DNA of 64,000 nt from Candidatus Geothrix odensensis. Lineage in GTDB: Bacteria; Acidobacteriota; Holophagae; Holophagales; Holophagaceae. Made by a program: the position numbers and the translations under genes. The stretch lies in the NCBI GenBank assembly GCA_016714685.1, contig JADKCH010000015.1, forward strand, positions 1 through 64,000, in the 5' to 3' direction. Below, one piece after another: positions 25,483 through 33,865 of the stretch (its first letter is position 1; every line of letters begins with the position of its first letter). A model generated the notes under the pieces. That model worked only from the letters and a program-made list of their open reading frames with translations, ran no database searches and had not been told where the DNA came from.

Positions 25483-26220
25483 GTGATCCGGACCCATGCG
25501 GCCATCGTCCTGAAAGCCGTGCCCTACGCTGAGGGCGGGGCGGTGGTCTCGTTCCTGTCGGAGCTCGGCGAGCGCCTGTCCGGGGTGGCCAAGGGGGTGA
25601 AGAAACCCACGGCCAAGTGGGTGGCGGCCTTCGAGCCCCTGGGGATGGTGCGGGTGAGCTTTTTCGGGAAGGAGCAGGCCGAGCTGAAGCGGGTCACCCG
25701 GTGCGAGCTGGCCTTCAGCCCGCTGACCCTGGGGCATCTGGAATCCAGCCTGGTCATGGCCTGCCTGGCGGACCTCTTCGACCGAGTGGCCCGAGAGGGG
25801 GTCGAAGATGACAGGCTCTACCGCCTGCTGAGCGCCTGCGGCCGCGCGCTGAAGGCGAACCCCGACAACGCCCTGGGCATCCTCGCCTATGCGGAGCACT
25901 GGCTCCTCCACTGCATGGGACTCCTGCCCCATCCCCGGATCTGCGGCCGGTGCGGGCATGAATCCGCGCCCCTCGTCCTGCTCAGCCCCGAGGCAGGGTG
26001 GTGCTGCGCTGCCTGCACGCCCGTGGATCCCGGAGAGGCCCTGCCGCCGGGAACCCGGGAGTATCTCCGCCGCCTGCGAACCGGAGGCGCGGACCTCGCG
26101 CCCGCTCCGGATCCAGGCCACGGGGCCCAGGCGGCGGTCACGGCCCTGCTCCGATCCCGCCTGCTCCAGGAGCTGGGCGGGGGGCTGCGGAGCTACGACG
26201 TGCTCTGGCGGACGGTCTAG
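25483..26220 (+). CDS. recO: DNA repair protein RecO
   Basis: A 245-residue RecO. The N-terminal OB fold starts with 'THAAIVLKAVPYAEGGAVVSF' (in part) and contains 'LSGVAKGVKK'. The C-terminal zinc module is intact: Cys154, Cys157, Cys174/175 and Cys178 ('CGRCG' and 'WCCAAC'). With RecR it loads RecA at gaps in the RecFOR pathway. The start is GTG 25483, since the family begins two residues before 'THA'; GGAGGG lies unusually close upstream. Confidence 0.92.
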   Translation: MIRTHAAIVLKAVPYAEGGAVVSFLSELGERLSGVAKGVKKPTAKWVAAFEPLGMVRVSFFGKEQAELKRVTRCELAFSPLTLGHLESSLVMACLADLFDRVAREGVEDDRLYRLLSACGRALKANPDNALGILAYAEHWLLHCMGLLPHPRICGRCGHESAPLVLLSPEAGWCCAACTPVDPGEALPPGTREYLRRLRTGGADLAPAPDPGHGAQAAVTALLRSRLLQELGGGLRSYDVLWRTV

Positions 26221-26279
26221 ACCGCCTGGGCCTGAATTCTATTTCTTGCCTCGGGGCCAGGACCGGCCGATGGAACCCC

Positions 26280-28865
26280 ATGGCTGAGGAAAAGGGCATG
26301 GGGCTGGGCAAGTCCTTATGGACATGGGCGTCGGGGTCCAAGATTCCCATGGACCTGATGGGGCTCCCCTTCCTCGGGCTCGTGGCCTACCTGCTGTTCC
26401 GTCATGCCTCGGCCTTGGCCCCCGCCGAGGGCGCGCTGCTGATCGTGGCGACGGCCGGCCTCCTCCGGGCGGGGCTCCGCTGGTGGGACTGGCAGCGGGG
26501 GCTGGCCAGCGATGGCTCCCTCATGGACTGGGTCCATCGAACCCTCGGCGGCGAGCGGAAACCCATGACCGTGCCCGAGGGGCTCCGCCACCAGGATGAG
26601 CGGGTGGCCGAGGCCCTGAACGCGGCCCTGGAGGACGTCCAGGCCGGACAGGGGGAGCTGCGGGACCTGCGGAAGGCCCTGAGGCGCGATTGGGGCGAAC
26701 TCGACGCGGCCCTGGCCTCCATCCAGCAGCTCCATGCCGTGGAGGCGGAGCACCGGAGCGAGGGTGCCGCCCGGCTGGCCTCCCTGGGGCGGGAGCTGAA
26801 GGCGGCCATCGAGGACACCCTCCGCCTGGATCAGATCGAATTGAACTATCGTCTGAGGGCGGACCAGTTCCGCCTTCAGGGACAGGCCTTCAGAAGCACG
26901 CTGGACCAGCTCCGGGAGGGGCTGGACCACTTCGAGAACCTGCTGGAGGAACTCCAGGACACCTTCCCGCGCTTGCGCCGGGAAGAGGACGCCCTGGGGC
27001 GGCTGGCGGATGCCGGGTTGCGGCAGGGCGCCCGCCTCTCGCTATCGGTGAAAGGACTGGTCTCCCACACGCCGCGGCTCGTGGACGAGACCCAGGCACG
27101 CACGGAGGGCCTGCGCCGATTGCGCCACTCCGCCGATGGCGTGCGGGATCAGACCGAGGCCCTGGCCAGGCGGATCGAGAGCTTCCGCGAGGAGGCCCAG
27201 GCGCGCATCCGTACCTTCGGCGGAGCCCAAGGCACCTTGAAGGAACTGGATCACGTGGCCCAGCAGACGGGCTTGCTGGCGGTAAACGCCGCGATCCTCG
27301 CCCAGCAGGAAGGGGGTAGCGCCGGCATGGCCGCCATTGGCGGACGGCTCCGCTTCCTGGCCGACCAGACTGCCGATGGGGCCTCGGGCATGGAACGGAC
27401 CCTGAGCGAGTACCAGCGTGGCTTGGAGCGCGAGACCTCGAATCTGTGGGACCTCCAGGAGGTCACCCAGCAGCTCATGGCCGACGTCCACGAGCTGCTA
27501 AGAACCGTCGGCAACATGGACAATCAGGGCCACGATCTCGAGCGTGCGCTGGAGACGCACATGGGCCTGGTGGATCAGGTCCGGCAAACCTCCGAACGGG
27601 CCGAACTCTCCTTGCACGAGGTGGGCGCAAGGTCCATGGCCATGGAGGCCGCCCATGTCCGGCAGTGGGGCGTGGAGGCGAAGATCACGCCCCAGCGGGA
27701 GCGCGTCTCCAGGATGGGGCTCCGGCTCACGGAAGTCGGCAGCGAGCTGGCCCGCATCAGTCAACAGAACATCGACGAGATCTGGGACATCCTCGCCCGG
27801 CACCAGGAGATCCGGCGCACCGAAGTCTATCGGCAGGTGACCGGTGGGGAGCTGCCTCGCTTGGTGGCGCCGCCTGGTGACTCCGAGGCCCTCTGGAACG
27901 GGATTGCCTGGGCCCGCGCGGAGCGTCGCGCCAGGCTCCTGGAGCGTGATCCGGCAGCCACTGTGCCGATCGGCCGCCGGGATCCCGAAGGGGGTCTTCA
28001 TCTTCAGTTGCTCGGCCAGGATGCCCTTCAGCGGCCCGAGCCCTCGGCTCTGGAAGCCTGGGAATGCGATGCCACCGGGCAAGCCTGGAATCTCCACCTG
28101 CTGGGCTCCCTGAGGACGGAAGGCCATCGTTTGGGTCTGCTAGCCCTGCTCAAGGAAAGCCCCCTCATCCTCTGTTTCCCGGGCGTGGATATCCACATTG
28201 CCTCACAGGGCGCCCAGATCCGGCTGCCCCATCCCTATCCCGGTCTTCCGGCCTTCTTGGCAGGACTGCGGCTCGAACTTCCGGTGGCCCCCGAGCTGCA
28301 TGACCACCCCTTCCGTGAGGATGGCCGGGGCCTCCCCCAGGCCCAGGGACTGCTCTGGATCGGTCCAGGGCAGGGCGGTGGCGTTCAGAACGCCTGCATG
28401 AAGCTGGTCCATGCCTGGGTGCGGGATGACCATCGCCATGAAGCCTTCATGCCCTGGCTGCCGTACGACGGACATCGCCGGCCCTGCCCGTGGCTGGGAG
28501 ACACGGGCGGTGAAGAACCGCTGCCGGGACTGCTGCCGATCCGCTGCCTTGGCCTGGACGCCGACCCCGCCGTACTGAATCCGATCCGGGATCGATTGCT
28601 CGATGCTGGAGTCGTGGAAGGGATCGGTGGCGCAACGCTCTGCTCCATTGGCATCGGTCATCCCCACCCGGAGGCTCTGCTCCTGAGGCTGTTCCAGCCG
28701 GATGCTGACCTCGCCGGGGCCTTCCATCCCGATCTGGTTCCCTTCCAGAGCCGCCTGAGGGACGAGGTCCTGGGAGGCGCCACGGGGGATCCCTACCGGG
28801 CCGCCTGGTCGCTCTTGGAGGACCTCCAGCGGGCAGGCTGGCTGATGCCGCTCCCCCTTCCCTGA
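26280..28865 (+). CDS. membrane-anchored chemoreceptor-like (MCP-type) coiled-coil protein with novel C-terminal region
   Basis: An 861-residue protein. Two membrane helices (about residues 27-41 and 50-66) are followed by long coiled coil. Around residues 322-365 there is an MCP-like signalling hairpin: 'VAQQTGLLAVNAAILAQQEG' then 'AAIGGRLRFLA'. The usual 'NAAIEAARAGE.GRGFAVVA.EVR' residues that contact CheA/CheW are largely changed, and no sensor domain or HAMP is visible. Coiled coil continues to about residue 525. The last ~330 residues form a globular region with no recognised family. It may be a signalling or scaffold protein that left the chemotaxis array. ATG 26280 has GGAA upstream. 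Confidence 0.75.
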   Translation: MAEEKGMGLGKSLWTWASGSKIPMDLMGLPFLGLVAYLLFRHASALAPAEGALLIVATAGLLRAGLRWWDWQRGLASDGSLMDWVHRTLGGERKPMTVPEGLRHQDERVAEALNAALEDVQAGQGELRDLRKALRRDWGELDAALASIQQLHAVEAEHRSEGAARLASLGRELKAAIEDTLRLDQIELNYRLRADQFRLQGQAFRSTLDQLREGLDHFENLLEELQDTFPRLRREEDALGRLADAGLRQGARLSLSVKGLVSHTPRLVDETQARTEGLRRLRHSADGVRDQTEALARRIESFREEAQARIRTFGGAQGTLKELDHVAQQTGLLAVNAAILAQQEGGSAGMAAIGGRLRFLADQTADGASGMERTLSEYQRGLERETSNLWDLQEVTQQLMADVHELLRTVGNMDNQGHDLERALETHMGLVDQVRQTSERAELSLHEVGARSMAMEAAHVRQWGVEAKITPQRERVSRMGLRLTEVGSELARISQQNIDEIWDILARHQEIRRTEVYRQVTGGELPRLVAPPGDSEALWNGIAWARAERRARLLERDPAATVPIGRRDPEGGLHLQLLGQDALQRPEPSALEAWECDATGQAWNLHLLGSLRTEGHRLGLLALLKESPLILCFPGVDIHIASQGAQIRLPHPYPGLPAFLAGLRLELPVAPELHDHPFREDGRGLPQAQGLLWIGPGQGGGVQNACMKLVHAWVRDDHRHEAFMPWLPYDGHRRPCPWLGDTGGEEPLPGLLPIRCLGLDADPAVLNPIRDRLLDAGVVEGIGGATLCSIGIGHPHPEALLLRLFQPDADLAGAFHPDLVPFQSRLRDEVLGGATGDPYRAAWSLLEDLQRAGWLMPLPLP

Positions 28866-29075
28866 GTTGGGCGTGATAAATCTGTGACATATTTCTCGAA
28901 TTAATTCATTTCAGTGGGCTTGACAGGTCCTTTGTCCTGCCGATACCTGATCCAAGCGATCTTTGGACCTCCCCAGACGGTGTGTGATCCAGGGCCCGGG
29001 ACCGCCACCAACCAGCCACCCCCCGTGGGTTGGCCGGAGCTGTGGGAACCTCAGCCGCCACCCACAGGAGATCCC
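28866..29075 (+). promoter_or_regulatory. leader region of tonB with a candidate -35 box
   Basis: A 210-base spacer with an AT-rich stretch (28875-28915) and a perfect TTGACA at 28920-28925. The -10 match at normal spacing is poor ('atacct'), so the promoter call is tentative. It holds no convincing gene. Confidence 0.3.
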
Positions 29076-29834
29076 ATGTTCCATGTCGCGTTTCCGCGCG
29101 GCCAGGGGCCTGCCTACGCAGACCTGCCGCCCACCCTCCAGCCCCACGTCATCGCGGCCTCTGCGCCGCCCGCGGATCACCTGCGGACGGTCCTGCTCTC
29201 GGGCCTGATCTACTTCTCCCTGGTGGCCGCGGTGGTCGCGCTCTCCAGCCTCGCGCCGCCTCCCATCCTGGTTCAACCGCAGCTGCCACCAGGGGGACCG
29301 ACCATTGTGGTTGAACCTCCAACCTACCGAGTGGTGCTGCCGCAGCCCGCGGTGATGAGCGGTATGGCCCGCGGGAACGAGTCGGTTCCCGCGACTCAGC
29401 CGACGCCTCCCAGCCAGGCGCCGCCCACCGAGGCTCCAGCGGGTCTGCCCACCGGGGAACATCCGCTGGATCCTCCCGCCGGGAGTGGCCCGGGAACCGC
29501 CACCCCGGGTACCAGCGCACCCTCAGGCGGGACTGCGGTGGGCACCGGCCCGGGGGTCCACGACTTCACCTCCGTGGGGCTCGCGGTGCTGCGCCAGGTG
29601 GATCCGATCTATCCGGACTTCGCGCGCCGTGCGCGTATCCAGGGGCCGGTGGTGCTCATGATGACCGTGGACGAGCAGGGCCGGCCGATTCAGGTCCAGG
29701 TGCTCGAGGGGCATCCCGTCTTCCACGAGGCGGCGAAGCAGGCGGCGCGGCAGTGGCGCTTCGAGCCGGCCCGCATGAACGGGCAGCCCGTATCCGCGGC
29801 CTTCCGCCTCACCCTCAAGTTCTCGCTGAGGTGA
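29076..29834 (+). CDS. TonB family energy transducer
   Basis: A 252-residue protein with the TonB layout. A short cytoplasmic N-terminus leads into one membrane helix (about residues 38-60, 'TVLLSGLIYFSLVAAVVALS'), then a Pro/Thr/Gly-rich periplasmic linker. The C-terminal TonB domain contains 'DPIYPDFARRARIQGPVVL', 'VDEQGRP', and 'AAKQAARQWRFEPARMNGQPV'. It would pass ExbBD energy to outer-membrane receptors; no exbBD gene is nearby. ATG 29076 has 'aggag' six bases upstream; a longer in-frame extension from 28914 has no such site. The RNase P RNA gene starts about 11 bases after its stop. Confidence 0.88.
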   Translation: MFHVAFPRGQGPAYADLPPTLQPHVIAASAPPADHLRTVLLSGLIYFSLVAAVVALSSLAPPPILVQPQLPPGGPTIVVEPPTYRVVLPQPAVMSGMARGNESVPATQPTPPSQAPPTEAPAGLPTGEHPLDPPAGSGPGTATPGTSAPSGGTAVGTGPGVHDFTSVGLAVLRQVDPIYPDFARRARIQGPVVLMMTVDEQGRPIQVQVLEGHPVFHEAAKQAARQWRFEPARMNGQPVSAAFRLTLKFSLR

Positions 29835-29844
29835 TACCGTGGAC

Positions 29845-30203
29845 GGGTGGATCAGGGCGTCGCTGTCCGCAAGGGCAGAGGAAAGTCCGGGCTCCGCAGG
29901 GTACTGGGCCTGGTAACACCAGGGCGGGGCGACCCGACGGAAAGTGCAACAGAGAACAAACCGCCGATGGCCACGCAAGTGGATCAGGCAAGGGTGAAAC
30001 GGTGGGGTAAGAGCCCACCGCCGGACTGGCAACAGGACGGGCACGGCAAACCCCCCAGGGAGCAAGACCAAATAGGCCGGCGCACCGCGCAAGCGGCGAG
30101 GGTTGACCCGACCGAGCCGGCGGGTAGGTCGCACGAGGTGGGTGGCGACATCCATCCCAGAGGAATGACGCTCCACGACAGAACCCGGCTTACCGATCCA
30201 CCA
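29845..30203 (+). ncRNA. rnpB: RNase P RNA, bacterial type A
   Basis: About 359 nt. The conserved 5' core 'GAGGAAAGTCCGGGCTCC' and the 3' core 'ACAGAACCCGGCTTACC' are both present, with the middle 'AGGGTGAAACGGTGGGGTAAGAGCCCACCG'-type region (shown here only in outline). P1 is formed by GGTGGATC (29846-29853) with GATCCACC (30195-30202), which fixes the ends. The RNA is the catalytic subunit that cuts tRNA 5' leaders. It is followed at once by a GC hairpin at 30205. Confidence 0.96.
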
Positions 30204-30227
30204 CGGCCCCCGCAAGGGGGCCGCGCT
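30198..30227 (+). repeat. 30-bp direct repeat with terminator-like hairpin, copy 1
   Basis: Contains GGCCCCC-GCAA-GGGGGCC (30205-30222), followed by 'gcgctgttt'. It directly follows rnpB and overlaps its P1 strand, so it probably ends the RNA. The same 30 bases recur at 30316. Confidence 0.85.
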
Positions 30228-30532
30228 GTTTCGGCAACCCTCCGGCTTACCCTCCGTCTATCGCCCCGCTCACGCGTGGCTCCCACTCGCCTGCGGCTCG
30301 TGGAGACGGAGCCTCCCACCACGGCCCCCGCAAGGGGGCCGCGCTTTGCCTGTCCACCCTGAGATCGGCTAGGCTGGAGTTCTTCTCCGAGTAGGCCTCT
30401 GACCAGCCACCGACATCTCCATTGCGACGCGCCTGGAATTGGCGCGAGGGTTTCGCGTCTCGCCTGAACCATCGATGACATTCCGATGGACCGCCGTCTT
30501 GCGACCGGTCCGCACCCAGTATGGAGTTCTCC
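30204..30532. other. non-coding spacer after rnpB (329 bases)
   Basis: Holds the two hairpin copies, a further inverted repeat CGCGCC/GGCGCG near 30430, and the leader of the GNAT gene. I see no protein gene with a plausible start and ribosome binding site on either strand. Confidence 0.6.
30316..30345 (+). repeat. 30-bp direct repeat with terminator-like hairpin, copy 2
   Basis: Identical to 30198-30227, 118 bases away, with hairpin GGCCCCC-GCAA-GGGGGCC at 30323-30340 followed by 'gcgctttg'. It includes the last bases of the rnpB P1 strand, so the copy is a duplicated rnpB 3' end. Confidence 0.85.
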
Positions 30533-31291
30533 ATGTCCCATGATTTTCTCTCCCTGGCCCGCCGTCTCGAGCGCGCCCAGGCCCTTCAGAACGAGCGATT
30601 CAATCAGGCTTCCGGAGGCCGCAGCCTGCCGGTGGGGGGCGGCTTCGCCCACTTCCGGGGCGAGGGCCATCCGCTCAACCAGGCCCTCGGCCTGATCGAG
30701 CCGGTGACCGACGCCGAGCTGGCCGCGGTGGAGGCCTTCCTCGGAGTGCCCACGGTGCTGGAACTGAGCCCCGCGGCGGACCCATCCCTGTGGTCTCTCC
30801 TGGCGGAGCGGGGCTACCGGCTGCAGCAGTTCCAGCAGCTGTGGGTCCGGTCTTCACCTTTTGCTGAAGCGGTGTTTCCATCCACCCGCGTTCGGATCGC
30901 GGCCGCCGCCGAGGCCGATGTCTTCAACCAGGTTGTTTGCGGGGGGTTCCTGGAGCGCGACGACTGGCGGGACCTGGATCCCCCGTTCAAGGTCTCGCTC
31001 GAGGTGCCGGAGGCCTGGGGTTTCATCGCCTTTGTGGACGACGAGCCCGCGGGGGGCGGCATGCTGGGCATCGTGGATGGGGTGGCGCTCCTCTCGGGGG
31101 ATGGCGTGATTCCGAGCTTCCGCGGGCGGGGGCTGCAGAAGGCGCTCGTCCAGTCCCGGCTTTCCTTCGCGGCGGACCGGGGTTGTGATCTGGCCTGCGC
31201 CTCGACGGCTCCCGGCACCGCGAGCCAGAGGTCCTACGAGGCCAGCGGTTTCCACGCCGCCTATCCGAAGGTGGAGATGGCCCGGGGATGA
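30533..31291 (+). CDS. GNAT family N-acetyltransferase
   Basis: A 252-residue acetyltransferase. The C-terminal GNAT core has 'GGGMLGIVDGVALLSGDGVIPSFRGRGLQKALVQSRL' (in part), where 'RGRGLQ' is the acetyl-CoA pyrophosphate-binding motif A, and 'CASTAPGTASQRSYEASGF' is the end of the fold. The N-terminal half ('TDAELAAVEAFLG', 'ERGYRLQQFQQLW') fits a second, degenerate GNAT-like lobe seen in two-domain family members. The substrate is unknown. The ATG at 30533 is preferred to ATG 30521, because GGAG lies six bases before it. It ends three bases before the MFS gene start. Confidence 0.85.
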   Translation: MSHDFLSLARRLERAQALQNERFNQASGGRSLPVGGGFAHFRGEGHPLNQALGLIEPVTDAELAAVEAFLGVPTVLELSPAADPSLWSLLAERGYRLQQFQQLWVRSSPFAEAVFPSTRVRIAAAAEADVFNQVVCGGFLERDDWRDLDPPFKVSLEVPEAWGFIAFVDDEPAGGGMLGIVDGVALLSGDGVIPSFRGRGLQKALVQSRLSFAADRGCDLACASTAPGTASQRSYEASGFHAAYPKVEMARG

Positions 31292-31294
31292 ATC

Positions 31295-32476
31295 GTGGGG
31301 CGGCGCGTGGTTCCATGGACCATGCGCCGTCCTTCGCCCCAGACCGCCGCCCTGCTGGTGACGGCCCTCGCCTTCCACGTGGACATGCTCCTCTACTACC
31401 TGCTGGTGCCGCTGCTGCCGCGGTACGCGCGGGAGCTGGACCTGAACCCGATGAAGGTCGGCATTCTCTTCGGCAGCTACGCGGTGGCGCTGCTCCTCGC
31501 GACCTTCCCGGTGGCGATCCTCACGGACCGGTATGGCCGCCGGGCGCCGATGCTCTGGGGGCTGGCTGGACTCGCCGCGACGACGCTGGTCTTCGCCGTG
31601 TCGAAGCAGTACTGGCTGCTGGTGTTGGCCCGGTTTCTTCAGGGCGCAGCGGGTGCCGCCACCTGGCTGCCTGGCATGGCCCTGCTGGCGGACCATTTCC
31701 CGTCGGAATCCCGGGGGCGCGCCATGGGCACCGCCTTCGCCGCGGCAAACCTCGGCGTGCTCATCGGGCCGCCCCTCTCAGGCCTCCTCGACCAGCATGC
31801 AGGGCCTGCGGCCCCGTTCGTGTTCGGAACCGCCCTGGTGGCTCTGGATGCCGCCGGACGAGCCTTCCTCCTGCCCGAGGTGGAGGTGGAGCGGGGCCCC
31901 CGCCTGCCCTTCCGGCAGCTGCTGGCGAATCCAGTGATCCGGCTGTTCGCAGGGGCCATGGCGCTGGGCTCGGGGCTCTGGGCCCTGCTCGAGTCAACCC
32001 TGCCCCTCGACATGGATCAGCGGCTCGGTCTCAACGCCTCCTGGATCGGCCTCTGCTTTGCCGCCTCAGCGCTGGCGCATACCTTCACGTCGCCGTTGAT
32101 GGGCCGGTTGTCGGATCGCATCGGCAGGGTCAAGGTGCTGCGCATGGGCCTTGTGCTGGCCGTCATCCTGCTGCCCCTGCCGGTCCTGCTTCCCAAACCC
32201 TGGATGGTGGTGCTGGCCATGATGGGGCTTGGCAGCACGGCCAGTTTCATCATGAGTCCCTGCAGCCCGGCGGTGGCGGATCAGGTGGAGCGGCAGGGGA
32301 GCTCCAGCTTCGCTTCGGCCTTCTCCATCCTGAACCTCGCCTACTCCGTGGGCCTCATGATCGGTCCCCTGGTCGGAGGCGTCCTGGTCCAATGGCTCGG
32401 CCTGCCCCTGGCGCTCTCCCTCTGCGGCCTCACGTTCGGCGGCTACCTGGTGGCGACGCGCCGGTTCACTGTTTGA
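31295..32476 (+). CDS. MFS transporter
   Basis: A 393-residue permease with about 12 hydrophobic helices. The family loop motif appears as 'ILTDRYGRRAPML' between helices 2 and 3 and 'GRLSDRIGRVKVLRMG' in the second half. It resembles drug/sugar efflux MFS proteins; the substrate cannot be read. It starts at GTG 31295, three bases after the GNAT stop, or at ATG 31322; neither has a strong ribosome binding site. It probably forms an operon with the GNAT gene. Its last 11 bases overlap the convergent methyltransferase gene. Confidence 0.88.
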   Translation: MGRRVVPWTMRRPSPQTAALLVTALAFHVDMLLYYLLVPLLPRYARELDLNPMKVGILFGSYAVALLLATFPVAILTDRYGRRAPMLWGLAGLAATTLVFAVSKQYWLLVLARFLQGAAGAATWLPGMALLADHFPSESRGRAMGTAFAAANLGVLIGPPLSGLLDQHAGPAAPFVFGTALVALDAAGRAFLLPEVEVERGPRLPFRQLLANPVIRLFAGAMALGSGLWALLESTLPLDMDQRLGLNASWIGLCFAASALAHTFTSPLMGRLSDRIGRVKVLRMGLVLAVILLPLPVLLPKPWMVVLAMMGLGSTASFIMSPCSPAVADQVERQGSSSFASAFSILNLAYSVGLMIGPLVGGVLVQWLGLPLALSLCGLTFGGYLVATRRFTV

Positions 32477-33200
32477 CTGCCCGGTAGATCCAGCGCTCTG
32501 AGTCTGCTTCCCAGGGGCGGCCATCCAGTCCCCCGTAGGCTTTGTCCAGGGTGAAGCCGGCCGTGTCGAGGCAGTGGCGCACCTCGGCATCGGTCGGAAT
32601 CCAGATGTCATGGCAGAAGGACTCGCCCTGGCAGATACGCTCCGTCACGATGCGGCGCTTGTCCGGGCTCCATTGGGCCCGCTCTTCATAACGCTCCTCG
32701 GAAAATTCCAGCCACTCGGATTCCACACCGCTCAGCGCTGCCTCGAGAAAGGCCCGACCGGCGAGGTCCAGCAGCAGCACACCATCCTTGCGAAGCACCC
32801 GGGCGAATTCCGATAGCTGGCGGAGGTTCTCCGCCTCGGTCGCAAAATAGCCCCAGCTCGTGAAGGCGCAGAACACCCCATCGGCGCTCTCCTGGCGGAA
32901 GGGCAGGGCGCGAAAGTCCAGACGCACCAGGGGGATGGGGTGGCTGGCCCGATGTTTCGCGAGGTTGAGGGGGCTGAGGTCGCCGCCGATGACCTGGAGC
33001 CCCCGGGCTCGGAGGTGGGGATTCAGGCGGCCCCAGCCGCAGGGCAGGTCCAGGACGCGGCTGCCGCGGGGCAGGTCCAGCAGTGTGGCCAGGGCCGGCC
33101 CCTCCATGGCCGCGTCTGCGGCCTTGTCGGCATAGATGGTGAAGTAGGCGGGATGGTTGAAATCCCGGACGAACCAGTCGACCGGCCGGGTGGGCGTCAT
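32466..33200 (-). CDS. class I SAM-dependent methyltransferase
   Basis: A 244-residue methyltransferase. Motif I is 'VLDLPCGWGRLNPHL', followed by the acidic end of strand 2 in 'VIGGDLSPLNLAKHR' and 'VRLDFRALPF'. 'FTSWGYFATEAENLRQL' is typical of small-molecule methyltransferases near MerR-type clusters, but the substrate is unknown. ATG 33200 overlaps the stop of the upstream gene (ATGA), with 'ggaagagga' directly before it, so the two are co-translated. Confidence 0.88.
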   Translation of the reverse strand: MTPTRPVDWFVRDFNHPAYFTIYADKAADAAMEGPALATLLDLPRGSRVLDLPCGWGRLNPHLRARGLQVIGGDLSPLNLAKHRASHPIPLVRLDFRALPFRQESADGVFCAFTSWGYFATEAENLRQLSEFARVLRKDGVLLLDLAGRAFLEAALSGVESEWLEFSEERYEERAQWSPDKRRIVTERICQGESFCHDIWIPTDAEVRHCLDTAGFTLDKAYGGLDGRPWEADSERWIYRAVKQ

Positions 33201-33757
33201 TCCTCTTCCGTGTCGGCCTTCACGAGCTTCACCGCGGGCATCGACTGGGGGGCGTTCACGATGCCCTTCCAGACATACCGGGTGCCCCGCTTCTGTCCGC
33301 TCTTCGTAATGAGCTGGGCCTCTTCCAGATCCGTGAACAAGCGGCGCAGGGTGGCCGGCGCCCAGTCGCATTCCTTGAGGTCCAGGTCGACCTGGGCTTC
33401 GAAGCTGCTGAGTGAGCCCTTGTCCTGCAGGATCTTCATGAGCCGCGTCTTCATGTCCTGGAGTTCGGGCTTGGACCGCCGGGCCTTGGCCTTGAAGTCC
33501 GGAGCAGGGCCGGCGGCCGGAGCGGGAGGGGCGGGTTTGGGCGGAGCAGGGGCAGTGACGGGAGCGGGGGCGCTGAGGGCGGTCTCAGCCTTGATCAGCA
33601 ATCCATCCAGGTAGATGTCCCCCCGCTCTGGCTGGAAGAGCACGACCACGGAGCCCGGGGCGAGCCCCTCATGCTGGAGCGCCGTGATGACCCGTTCCCC
33701 GATGCGGGTTTTCTGATCGGAAGTCAGGCTGGGGGATTCAATAATGACGATGGCCAT
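33197..33757 (-). CDS. tautomerase-like / winged-helix two-part protein
   Basis: A 186-residue protein. Residues 1-~60 ('MAIVIIESPSLTSDQKTRIGERV' in part, then 'GSVVVLFQPERGDIYLDGLLI') have the length and strand-helix-strand pattern of a 4-oxalocrotonate-tautomerase subunit, but the catalytic N-terminal Pro is Ala. A Pro/Ala linker (about 65-95) follows. The C-terminal ~85 residues ('LMKILQDKGSLSSFEAQVDLDLKECDWAPATLRRLFTDLEE' in part) look like a winged helix with an 'RGTRYVW' wing. The fusion is my inference from pattern only. ATG 33757 has GGAG. It is divergent from fur across ~110 AT-rich bases and overlaps the methyltransferase start. Confidence 0.6.
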   Translation of the reverse strand: MAIVIIESPSLTSDQKTRIGERVITALQHEGLAPGSVVVLFQPERGDIYLDGLLIKAETALSAPAPVTAPAPPKPAPPAPAAGPAPDFKAKARRSKPELQDMKTRLMKILQDKGSLSSFEAQVDLDLKECDWAPATLRRLFTDLEEAQLITKSGQKRGTRYVWKGIVNAPQSMPAVKLVKADTEEE

Positions 33758-33865
33758 GGAAGCTCCATTATGTTTACGGAACATTTATTATACGATTGAG
33801 AATCACCTTTGTGAAATGCGAAAATCGAATCAATCAAAACCGGTTAGACTTCGGCCGAGGACTCC
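33758..33865. promoter_or_regulatory. AT-rich divergent promoter region next to fur
   Basis: About 108 AT-rich bases between two divergent genes. It contains 'ttattatacgattgagaatca', which has the look of a partial Fur-type half-site (TGAGAAT), so autoregulation by Fur is possible. No perfect 7-1-7 palindrome is present. Confidence 0.35.
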
